From contig LS997565.1 of the NCBI GenBank assembly GCA_000469685.2, forward strand, positions 28,938,145 to 29,002,144: 64,000 bases of DNA, read 5' to 3'. Below are positions 1 through 10,776 of this stretch, one piece after another. Position 1 is the stretch's first letter. Every line of letters starts with the position of its first letter. The notes under the pieces are model-generated. The model did no database searches. It saw only the letters and a list, made by a program, of their open reading frames with translations, and was not told the DNA's origin. Position numbers and translations under genes: made by a program. This DNA is from Haemonchus contortus (lineage: Eukaryota; Nematoda; Chromadorea; Rhabditida; Trichostrongylidae).

Positions 1-387
1 TGTCACACAGTAAGCGCCACGCTCCACAACAGAACAACCCTACGTACGCAATGGCATCCAGGCGGTCGCTTATTGATGTCAGGGAGAGGCGAAATCGCGG
101 AGATAAATGAATATCGAAATTGATATCACGATATGCAACCGTTATGCAACCAGTGACGTTTCTCGTGACGGGTTCCTATTCAATATGAGCAACCTCACCG
201 CTTGTAAAGAAATCTTCAATAATCTACATACTTCGGATTTAGAATAAGAGGACCTGCTAGCAAGCTAGCTCCATATATGACAAAAGAAAAACTAGGAGAA
301 AAATTGAAGCGGGGGACTGAAGGTTTTCGTGAATGATGAAATAGATGACTCTTTAGTATATCGAACATTGATTTTGTACGAATGCAG
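1..387. other. Upstream flank or intron of the GluCl gene; nothing recognised
   Basis: No exon encoding the expected N-terminal signal peptide or the first strands of the ligand-binding domain could be found here. The frame of the first recognised exon stays open back to about 349, with a stop at 346-348. The TGCAG before 388 is a plausible acceptor, but a start further upstream in the same frame cannot be excluded. Confidence 0.5.
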
Positions 388-3300
388 TACAACCTACAAG
401 TGACGTTCCGACAACTGTGGCAGGATTCCCGCTTGGCATATCAGAGCAGTTTTCCTAATGACAAGGTTCCTAAATTCATTATCATCACAGAAAAAGATCT
501 CATCTGGACACCGGATACGTTTTTTCTGGTAAGTAGTTAACTTCATTACTTCTTTGCTGACAGGGGAATGATCAGATTCTTGAAGTATTTCAGAACGAAA
601 AGCAGGCACATCGCCATGAAATTGACAAACTCAACCTGCTTCTTCGAATTTACTCGAATGGCAGCGTGATGTATTCAGAGCGGCTTTCACTCACACTTTC
701 CTGCCCAATGTATCTGCACGTGAGTTTCGAGTTTGGCAATGTGCGCATCGTAATACCGAACTCACCTAAAAGCCTCTTTTGACCCTTTCAAAATGTAAGG
801 CATAATACTGCTCAGTATAGCATGGAAAGAGTCATGGAAAGACTTTATATAGAAATAAAAGAGAACCTTTTTAGGCATGTGATTTCGGCTTAATTCATAG
901 AACCCTGCAGAGGTAGGAGAATCGAGGAGGTTACCCAATCCAATCCACAAGCTTCGATTTGAACTTCAAAGTACACTCCATGATCCTTCTTACTCACTTG
1001 GTAGCAGAAATTCTACGTGAGCGAGTGTGCCAAATGTTCCCATAGAGCTCCTCGTCGATTAGACGAAATGGTTGAGACTGTATAGTCAGATGATTCTACT
1101 AGTTTATTATGAGAAATCAGAAACATGAGGAGAAGGTGACAGAGAATCCCCTCCCAAGATTTAATTTTTCCAAGTATTGAGTGCAGCAATTTGTAGAGCT
1201 GGACGGGGGTTTTCAGTCTACATAACACTCTATATGTATAAAAATGATAAGCTAACCCTAGGCATAAAGAAAAAACGAAAAAACTGCGAATTGGCGATTT
1301 TTCGTGACTTTTTGAACATTTCGGGTGGGTTTTGTATAGAAAGAGCGCTTCCAGCGAGTTTCATGTGGAATGGTGCACTACGATTTACAGCCAGTCTACT
1401 TTTTGGTTCGCTCGCACTAAAGACATTCGACCCTTTGAAATTATATAACTTCAACTGCGAGGCTTCATCCATGGTGTGATCTCTTAAACTAAGCAGATTT
1501 TATTCTAGAAATACCCTATGGACGAACAGTATTGTCAAATGCTACTGGCATCTTACGCATTCACTACAGATGATATTGGTTTGTCTAATCTGTCCGACAT
1601 GTCTCTGATTGCCGTCTCGCCCGAACACAGCCATTAATTGAAACGCTTCAGTTTATCAGTGGGAGGAGCAAAATCCAATTCAATACCATGTGTTGCTAAA
1701 TACATCGCTGCCAAACTTCCTGCTTAATGCAGCCGAAACTGGAGAGTGTACCAGTTCCACGACGACCGGTGAATATTCGTGTCTGAAGGTGATGTTCACA
1801 ATGAAACGTATGTTCAGGTAAGTGAAGAATATATTGAATGTTATATGCTTTTCCGTGATGTGAGCTTTACGGTAATGTGGTACTTACCTTGGATGAGCTC
1901 GAAGAGACGAGCAAAACGACAGCTTTATCCTTAAGACGCACACAGTACGATCAGTAATGGAGCACAATACAGCAGGTTAAGATACAATTTCAGCGAATGA
2001 GATCTGATGAGAGCGATGAGTGTTGGCCCTACTTCTAAGGGCGCCAAGGTGTTAAAAGTTGCGGTCCCTCATCTTGGGAACGAGTTTAAGAAAGCGAGTT
2101 CGAGAGTTTCTCTCTTTCAGTGTAAATCCGTGTCGAGGCGAGAATAAATCATTGGATTTGAAATACGCCCTTCTATATGCAGCGATGAATAAAGAACAAG
2201 GCTTTTAGGTGAACACAGCAATTTTTTTAAAACAATCAATTATAAAAGAGGTAGTGTTTTCGTGAACTAACTTTTCGGTAGCAAAAAACCGTGCGACAAG
2301 CCTCAATACGGCGGATTTGCTCTTTTCAGTAATCTCAGTTGTATCCTTCTTACTCGCACCTTACCGTTCAAGAAGTATCAGGAACTATTCGAAAGCTTCA
2401 ATGACTCACTATTCAATGCACCTGTAAATGTAGATACAAGTATGTTGGGGCCCGCTCTGATTTCAACCATACCCATGAATAAAGCACTCCCTTCGGTAAG
2501 GGTATGCAATGTCTTGCGATATTTCGAGAGCTTGAGAAGTGTTATCATTACTGCGCAGAACTAAATTGTTTAGGTTCTATTTGGCTCAAATCTACCTTCC
2601 ATCCACTCTGCTAGTCGTCGTGTCTTGGGTATCATTTTGGCTGGATCGAACTGCAGTACCTGCGAGGGTCACATTAGGAGTCACTACCCTCCTCACCATG
2701 ACAACTCAGGTAGATGAATCATTGAAGAAAATTTTCTATAATACCCTTTGCCATAACCACCGGAACAAGAATATGAGTGTAGCTGTGACTATGAGAAAGC
2801 GGTATGTGTTCGATAAATATATCGCTGATCAACAAATGAGGTTGGATAAAGTTCGGGAAATTCAAATCTGAAGCTTCTGAATCGCTACAATCTTTAGGAA
2901 GTAAGCCTGAAAGGATATATTTTCAAGTAATATAACAGCTATGTGAAGTGACACAGTGGATTCATGTAAGTTAGGTTTTAAAATCGGATAGCCATTTCGC
3001 AACCTACTGACTACTTTCATTAGAAGTGGTTGTCTCTTGTTAATGATTATAGTGAGCATCGTTGCTAATGACGTGCCTTCAAGGTCAACGATTTGACAAA
3101 GACCTCGAATTATACTTCTCCGAAATTTTCGTAACATTGTGGCGCACGAAGTAAGAAGAGAAGAGCTGTGAAGAACATTGCACCATTCTCAATAGAAAGA
3201 TGAAAACAAGTTACGGAGAAAAAAATGAAAGTGAGCGCTGATGCGCGTTTTTCGCTTTTCCGACGAACAAGTGCTGTGTCCAACTTCAGTTACTCTAACT

Positions 3301-6300
3301 AGGTCTCAACTGCTTGACACAGCTTGTGCGAATACAGTCAGAACCGGGCGAGGATTTTCGTGTGTTTATGTTTGTATAACGACAAATGTTTCAAGGCTGC
3401 TGCAATCAATAACAGTCTTCCACCGGTGTCTTACATTAAAGCTGTGGATGTATGGATTGGAGTCTGTCTCGCTTTTATTTTCGCTGCCGTTCTCGAGTTC
3501 GCCGTTTTGTCCTATTGCGCATCTTTAATGCACGGTAAGAAAAGTATTGCGCTGGATTATGATTATCTGTCATGTTTCCTGCACTTTCAGTTCATGAAAA
3601 ATGTCAAAAGGTAGCGAAAGAGGCACACAATGAGAAAGAATCTGTGAGTTTTTTCTGGATCAAAGAGTCATAACTTTGTGGCTAAGTCTGTTCAAAATTT
3701 TATTTCTGTTTAGCTAAGCTATAGCGGAAACATTCGCATTAGGTTATTTTCAGCATTCTGATTTGGACTCTGAGATTTTGCTGAGAATTCTTATCAACTT
3801 TTTGGATTTCTGTGGAACAGACGTTAGGGAATCTATACAAGTGATATGGGGGAGCGTAGTTTCTAGAAGAATACATGGTTCAACTTTAGATTATTTTGTT
3901 CATTAGTTGGTTGAAGCCACTAGAACATGCAATAAACGCATATGAGCTCATTGAAATAATTGCAATCGGAACAATAATCAACATATCCTCTTATGGGCTT
4001 TAGATCCTGCCTCGCTACCTTTTTTACGTATTTTTCTTGATGCCAGGATACTTTTTTGAGGCCGTAGAACGACGGATGAGGGACGAGATATCCAAACATT
4101 TGTAGATGCGCGCAATCCCCACAAGTTGCAGAGCGCTCGCCACTCCCCCAGAAAAATCGCGGCGTGTTCGCCATCGCCGAATACGCTGCGATCTTTGTGG
4201 GGGAGTAGCGAACGCTCTCTAACTGCAGTTCCTCAAAGAATCAAAAACAGTAGTTCGAGCTCATCCAAAAATACGTTGGCCGTTGTTCTAGCAGTTGTGT
4301 CAACTTTGGCCAAAGTATGGTCATCTGTCTATGCAATAGTAGGTTTCGGTAACGCTTGACGTAGATGGAATTTCCAACAAGTCGTACAAATGTGCCGGGC
4401 TTTCACGAACGTTCCGGTTCTCTATGGTCTTTCACATAAAAGACCTCATTACATTCAAAGTTGCGACATCTAATCCGTGTCGTAGATTGAGCTGAACTTC
4501 CATGTTGACATTTCGTTTTCTATATTAGTAACTTTCGTTCGTGGGATCACGACGAAATCAGTATATGGTCGACGCGCCAGCAAAGTTTTTTCCGAGCGGC
4601 TGGAGACAGAGTTAATGTAAAGCGTTAAGCCCTCAGAAAAGTCTCTGAAGCGTCAACTGTCTGTTTTCCCTCTTAATTTGGCTAGTTCTCGCTTGAAGCT
4701 GCCTACGAGGCGTTCAACTTGTCTAATGTTCTGTGTGAAAGAGGAACGGTCTTGCACACTGAGTTTTGCTTAAACCGGGCCTTCTAGTTTTCGTCCCGCC
4801 ACCTCTTCTTTGCGGCTCCACGTGACCGCTCCCTTTTAGCTTCGAACTCCATCGCCTTTCTTATTGGTTGGTCCGATGGCCTCGGTACGACTCGTACTAT
4901 GGCAGGCGCTGTTCTTTTACTTCCAGGTGTACAGGGGCAGCTTGTAAGACCGCTCCGAGGTGCCTGTTTCTGGTCCAGTCAATGCTTGGCCGACCGCGAA
5001 CCCACCTTATCATCCACATTTGCGCTGACGAAGTTGCCTTTTGTGATTTTTGCATATTGACCAGCACTAGCTGGCGTAGAGCATTGCCGGTCTCACCACT
5101 GCTCTGCATAACTTTGAGGGTCCTGTGGCAGCGATGCAGATGATACCAGTGAACTCATTTACTTCGTCAATGCCGCGTTTATTGGCGCTTTTAGCCTGAT
5201 CCATACTTCCGTCAGCAGACAGGCCCCTCCCCTATGACGGAAGTCGTGCATTTCTTCGATGGCTTCACTTTCGATAGACAGTCCACCTTTGGTTCTGCGC
5301 AGTCCTCCGAGCTGGGGAGTTTGATCTTGATCACGCAGTTGGAGCTCATTGTCCGCAAGAACTTTCTGGCATTTCCACAGCCTGTCCTGAAATTCTTCCC
5401 GACACTCCGATGTCGTCAGCGTGAGGCTGGTGCTCAGCGGTCCATCCAGGAGTTTCTCGTGATGACATCCAATGTTAGTAAGAAGAGGAAGGAGCTCAGG
5501 ACTGATCTCAATGTAAAGCAACCGTGTGTTAGGTCGTGAGGAGTGCAGCTATTTGTTTTGAAATGGTCGTGCATGTCATTGATCAAGCTGGTCAGGTGTT
5601 CCGGTACGTTTCGTTCTCAAAGCGCTCTTCAGAGGGCTGTTTGAGGTAGACGGCCGAACGCCTTTCCTGGATTGAGGAAGGCCAGGCAGCAGGGTCCAGC
5701 TTCTCCCGATACTACTCCATCACATGTCTAGCTAAGAAGATAAAATCCGTTCTAGATCTTTCTGGCATGAAACCGTACTGCCTGCGTTGGATGGAAACTA
5801 ACCGACCTCGAATCATTTAGCGGCTCCTACAGTTTAATCGTGTCTGTAGTTTGCTTGATCCCACGGCAGTTGGAGCGGTCCATCGCATCTCGATTTCTGC
5901 TTGAAGATGAGAACGATAGTACTGCTCCTCCACACATCCGGGACCCTTCCCTCAGTGATCACGGCGTTCAGAGATTATGTGAGCTACCTATTCCCATGTT
6001 TTCTAAACGCATTGCATGCTTCCACTGGTAACCCAGCCTTGACGTTTGATTTCACGACCCTAGACTTGCCTGTTGTACCACGGGACTTAGCATGGGCCCA
6101 GCTGTGGCTCTTCACCTGGGAGCCTGTCGTAGTGTTCTTTCCATCTGCTGCTGACCTCACCAAGCTTCCTAAGGATTGTACTGCCGGTGTTTCAATGAAC
6201 TTCACCCGGATGCCCTGCATAGCCCGGTGCCATGCCTTGGCCAGCCAAAAAACGAATTTCTCTATTTCTCGGCTGCGTTTGTCATGCAAGGTGTCCAAGT

Positions 6301-8259
6301 TCGTATTCCTTGCTTCTGCTACAGCGGCCGTGGCAATTCTCTCGCAAATCCTGTACGCAGCTGGGCTCTCCGAAGCTTTTTCCAGCGTTCGTAGGCGGCT
6401 TTCTTCTGTGCCACAACTCGCACGACTTCATCATTCCAAAAACACAGTGTCTTGTCTTCTCTGAGCCCAGCCCGTGTCTCCCCAAGCGCTTCTTTTTGAC
6501 ACTGCAGGATCATTTTTCGTTCCATTCGGTCCTTGAGGTCAGGGACCATTTTCTAGAATTCTCCGCTTGATTTCGACCTCTTCTGCATGATGCAGCTTCC
6601 ACCAAAGGATTCTTCGCGCCGTTGTTATTCTTACTTTCTTTGGGGCTCGATGGTCATGCCCGCCAGAAGAAAGAGCTATGCTGTGAGGACAATTCTTCGC
6701 CACCTCAAACTTTGACTTCCTCTACAGCTTGAAGGAACGATCATTCTACGAGCACATGGTCCATTTCCGTATGTTTCACCCCTCCATCGCTGTAGGTCAC
6801 CTTGTTATGTTCTCTTTTTTCGCGAAGAATGTACTGCAGATGCAGCCAGCTTGCGGCACGTACCAAGTATCATTGTCCACTGTCCCTCTTTCGACTCTAT
6901 CCTCACAGCCACAATTCGACTACTTACCCTGACGACGGCTAAGACAGACTCTTTGAGGGGCTCTTCGACTGCTACGGCCACATCATTTTATTGATACCTT
7001 TTCCTTCGTATTGGCACTTGACACCTTCTTCGATTCGTCTGGCCTTCGTTCTTCCGAGCGTGCCATCTGAAGGTACAGGACCTCAATGTTTCTGCGGTAC
7101 ATCGGATCAGTAATTTCTTGAGACTTTCCAGCAAGCGATCTATCAGTTAAAGTCCCAATTGCAACTAGCTCCTTCGACTGAGGATGTTGGGTGGCACGGC
7201 GAAACTCCGCCCAAAATGGGCGGGACGTAGGTGAAAACCGGCCATTCCCACCTGGGCATTCAAATTTTCTAGGTGTGCAAGCGGCAGGATGAGATTACTG
7301 AAGATAGGTGATATCGCTAGACCCTGCGCGAATTAAATGTCAGAAATCATAACTCCTGTTCACATTTGATCGGAGTACAGATGGCAGGAGGGGACACTAA
7401 TAGTAGCAATCGGCAGGACCTGACTCCGCCCAGAAGAGAGGGTGCGTGTGTGAAAATTAACAATTTGGACATGGGGTGTTCAGATTTTGTACGAGTATCA
7501 TAGGAGAAACGTTAAAGGTGAATTGACAATCTGTCAAGAAGTAAAATGAAATGATATGTTTTTTTCTTGTATTCTGATTCCCAGAACTCTTATTACATTA
7601 TTGAGTAATCATTGTTTCTTTGAAAGCTGTATTTCAGCCAATGCGTGGGAGACAAAAACGAGATGATAACAAACATCCTGATCTCAAACCGCTTCAGCCA
7701 TCTGACACTGACAGGCCTTCAAAGAGGGGCTTGTCTTTCTGGCAAAGATGGAAAGTTGGTGCTGATCCACCAAAGATGATCGATCTCAAGTCACGTGAGC
7801 ACTTTTGCTGTTCAATTTCAATACTTGGGTTCGTCAATGAAGCCCTCCATCCCTGTATGTAGGTAGTGTAGCAGCAAGCTACGGTCGCAGTTATTCGTTT
7901 GTCTCCCGCCTTCTATGGCTCTTTATCTGTCTCTAATAGTTGTATCAATCTCTATCACAGCACAACTACGGTCCCTTCTCAACCCACACGCCTTATCGAA
8001 GTGCTGAAGTTCCACAATTAAAATGAAGCAGGTGAAGGACCTTGCGCCTCTTGCCTTTAAGACTCCTTCCCATCTTCTATGAATTGCTTTCAAATCCTTC
8101 CACCTATCGTCAGTGTTCCCATCGTGCCACCTGTACTTTTACCAAATTTCAACGTTCTATGTCAAGGTTAACAGGAATTATGTATTCGCGGCCAAACACA
8201 CACCCTGACACACACAAATCGGCAAACCACCAGACACACTCAGCGAATTGCATATTGTA

Positions 8260-8327
<68 letters not shown>

Positions 8328-10713
8328 GTTTGTGTGTGTGTGTGTTGGTGTGTGTGTTTGGACGAAAATTTATAACTCCTCTTCCCGAGCACGTAGAGAT
8401 TCTAGTCTTGGTAGGAGTACAGGCGGCAGGATGGCAACACTGTGGCAGGTAGCAAGACCAGACTCCGCCCACACGATAGAAGTTTTGGTGGACGCGTGGA
8501 CATAAAGCGGTGAAATTTGGTAGGAGTACAAGCGACAGGAAGGGAACACCGATGATGTGTGATAAGAACTGAAAACAATTGGGAGGAGCTGACAAAGCGC
8601 CTTAGTATGCGAGAGCAGCAGAATCCGTTACCTTCTTCGTGTTGACAGTGGAACTGTGGTCCTTTAGTAAGGGGTGTGGGTTGAGAAGGGATCGTAAACG
8701 TTCAGTGATAAGGATTGATAACAAGTGTTAGACTGATAACAAGCTATAGAAGGCGAGAGCCGTTAGGTCTACAACGTCTTTTACATTAACAGCGGAGCAG
8801 CTTGGTAGATGGTGAGGGAATCAAAAGTTGTTGATGACAAGGACTGATAGGAGGCGGGCAAGGTCTGCCGAGGAACTTATAAGGTTAGAGCCACTAGGTT
8901 TGTAATCCCGTCCGTGTCGAAAGTGAAACCTTGGCACTTCAATAGGTCATGTGGGGTGACAGGAACTGACAACTTATAAGAGCCGGTAGGAGGCCTCAGA
9001 GAGCAAGAGCCACTTACTAAGTAAGTCTGAACGGCTTTGGTATTCACAATCAAACATTGACTCTTGATATGTTTAATTCAATAAAACGGCATGGTAGAGT
9101 AGGGTGACGAAACCGGGTGGGAGGCGCAGTGATAGGGACCCATTAGCCGCACTGCGATGAGCAAATGAAGATTTTGTTCATTTCTTGCTATTAGATTACG
9201 ACCGACACCCAGCAAGGTTTGCGACTCATTTAATGATCCTCTTTGTTCGATATCATTCGCGACATGACTTAACTGACCACCAGTAATCTGGAATTCTCAA
9301 CTAATGATATCTCGTGAAGAAAAGGTACATTTTTAACGGCACCTGATAATGGTGTTATCATCACTCGAAACATTTATATGTACCGCCCAAGGCTTTGGTT
9401 AAATCTTAAATGTCTTCAATTTTAAGGAAAAAAGCAGATCGAAAATTCGAGTTGAAGGGGGGGGGGGGGGGCGATTCACGTGTGACCCCATTAGAGCTCT
9501 TCGCGCACACAGCATCATTTCAGTACCTTTCTGTTGAGATGGACAAAATAAAGTTGCAGTAGTCCACGGCTTGGCCATGAATAGAGCGAATCTCTTCACT
9601 ATGAGAAAAAAAAGGCCCTTCGAGATTGAGAGTCTATCACATAAACCAACAATTTACTTATCAAAAGTTCAAAATAAGAATACCTTCAAATTTTTTGATC
9701 CTAGTAAACGCAATCCTTCTGTAAACATGCATAGCTGGTCATTTCTTCTCTTATTCTACTTATAAGTTCTTACTTCTTCCATTATGATGGTAGGCATGAT
9801 GTTTTAGCGCGTTTTGTCCGATGACCTCATTATATTGTCGCGTGAATCGCACCACACCCGAGTTGAAGGCGTAGGCACCGACTTGCACTAAATACCACTC
9901 GTACTGCCCTGTCAGTCCTGTGCCAAAGTTCCTGTACAGGAGAGTATTACTTGTTTCAAAGAATGAATGGAGTTAGCTGGTTACTACCACTCTAAGAAGA
10001 AGAGAAGCCCAGCCTTGGACGGGTGAACCGACAGGTGTAGATATATGACAGTTAATCTTGTATCCTTGCGCATATTTTCATCCATACCAGGGAGCAATTT
10101 TTTTACCTTGAAGAGTCTGACAAAATCCGAAAACTAAAAAATGATAGGCATATGTACATCAGTTTTCTAGTTTTTCAGATTATTTCGACAGACTCTTCAA
10201 TAAAAAAAATCGCTCCCTGGTGTTTATGGAAGTACAGGCGAATGGTTTATAGTCAATCAGGGCCCTCCAAAAGGCGGAGTAATTCTCAGAAAATTGTCAT
10301 CGGTCAACATCTCAGAAAGCTCTATTTGAATGAAAAAGACTAGTCTCTTCCAACATTTTATCATCTCTCCTTTGAAAATCAGGGGTGAGCCGCTAGGAGA
10401 ACATATTTGGCGATATCGCAGACAGCAGGGTTGCAGGCACCCCCTTTTCACAAAAAATTTCAGTATTTATGTGCCATAAGATCGTATGTTTCTGATGAAG
10501 ATACCGTTCAGAAATGGGGAATTCTAATGAATTTTGGTGGCATCAGAAATCTGCTCTTTTTCATGGCCTTCCTATAACCAAACGTCTTTGGTCTTAAAAT
10601 GAGTTTACGAATTCATATGAGAGCAAAAAATCGTCGCCATTTCAGGTATAATCTTCCCGCTCTTCTTCATTGTATTCAACATAACTTACTGGACATTGTA
10701 TTCGTTTCTCTGA
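388..10713 (+). CDS. Glutamate-gated chloride channel (GluCl) subunit, Cys-loop receptor, 5' end missing
   Basis: Pentameric ligand-gated anion channel subunit of the plasma membrane; glutamate opens it and chloride entry inhibits nerve or muscle. Nine exons join in phase: 388-528, 564-719, 1509-1578, 1652-1817, 2574-2709, 3396-3534, 3591-3643, 7638-7794, 10646-10713 (361 residues, stop TGA 10711-10713). Seen: loop-D-type VTFRQLW (residue 5 on); 13-residue Cys-loop C94-C108; the second disulfide pair typical of GluCl and glycine receptors, C155-C166, with TGEYSC; M1 near 181-201; anion-selectivity PAR at 207-209 leading into M2 ([14 protein letters not shown]); M3 near 240-263; a 70-residue basic M3-M4 loop; M4 ending WTLYSFL. 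The first ~90 residues (signal peptide, first strands) are absent from the window. Introns of 4.0 and 2.9 kb hold LINE and repeat copies. A GABA or glycine receptor is less likely because of the extra disulfide. Which GluCl paralogue it is cannot be settled here. Confidence 0.95.
4124..4228. repeat. Imperfect hairpin (inverted repeat) in a GluCl intron
   Basis: Arms of about 40 bp (4124-4164 and 4182-4228) pair with a few mismatches around GAGCG(C/T)TCGC(C/T)ACTCCCCCA. The loop is about 17 bp. It resembles a small foldback MITE. No coding content. Confidence 0.7.
4870..6940 (-). mobile_element. Decayed RTE-like non-LTR retrotransposon (endonuclease + reverse transcriptase), antisense in a GluCl intron
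   Basis: Read on the minus strand from high to low coordinates, pieces appear in the order expected of a LINE ORF2. The end of the AP-endonuclease is at about 6930-6640 (GDLQRWRG…, then a WWKLH-like exit). A linker with [10 protein letters not shown] lies at 6319-6549, followed by [16 protein letters not shown] at 5984-6298. The C-terminal part of the reverse transcriptase is at 5159-5521 ([17 protein letters not shown], then INAA). The downstream [15 protein letters not shown] block is at 4897-5109. Frames shift repeatedly and stops interrupt, so no intact protein is possible. The family assignment rests on recognised linker motifs. The central YxDD box was not located. Confidence 0.75.
7186..7510 (+). 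repeat. Two degenerate units of the GC-rich ~145-bp repeat
   Basis: Contains ACTCCGCCCAAAATGGGCGG near 7207 and a second CGCCCAGAAGAGAGGG unit near 7426, each followed by the TGTTCAGATTTTG / AGTACAGATGGCAGGAGG type text of the composite element. It lies in the large intron before GluCl exon 8. Confidence 0.6.
7880..9370 (+). repeat. Composite repeat copy 1, with an inverted fragment at its left side
   Basis: Left part (about 7880-8262) runs in reverse orientation and ends in the CAGACACACTCAGCGAATTG tail. The right part (8324-9370) is forward: GT tract, GC-rich units (GTAGGAGTACAGGCGGCAGG), degenerate GATAACAAG…GAGCAAGAGCC units, then a block beginning TTCTTGCTATTAGATTACGA at 9183. The whole lies in the last GluCl intron. 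A 15-base G run occurs just downstream (9457-9471). Confidence 0.65.
8262..8362. repeat. (AT)n then (GT)n microsatellite
   Basis: About 62 bp of uninterrupted TA alternation followed by about 39 bp of GT-rich repeat. It sits exactly at the junction between the inverted and forward parts of the composite repeat. Length is likely polymorphic. Confidence 0.95.
10086..10222. repeat. Hairpin MITE in the last GluCl intron
   Basis: Inverted arms of about 56 bp begin with ACCAGGGAGC(A/G)ATTTTTTT and contain TTGAAGAGTCTG. The loop is about 25 bp. The element ends about 420 bp before the M4 exon, so it would be removed with the intron. Confidence 0.8.
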
Positions 10714-10770
10714 AGGACTTCGTTAACTGCAGGGCTCAACTCGCAACTCGTCTTTATTTGAGATGCTCTG

Positions 10771-10776
10771 AATAAA
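10771..10776 (+). promoter_or_regulatory. Probable polyadenylation signal of the GluCl gene
   Basis: AATAAA lies 58 bases after the GluCl stop codon, a normal distance for a short nematode 3' UTR. Confidence 0.65.

Noticed and set aside
388..3534. Alternative identity as a GABA or glycine-type receptor subunit
   Set aside because: The second cysteine pair (residues 155 and 166) with TGEYSC and the [12 protein letters not shown]2 fit invertebrate GluCl best; nematode GABA subunits lack that disulfide.
8149..8595. Tyr-Ile and Thr-His repeat peptides in frames across microsatellites (also near 27.7-28.3 and 37.0-37.3 kb)
   Set aside because: Direct translation of AT, GT and CATA repeats; no start context or conservation.
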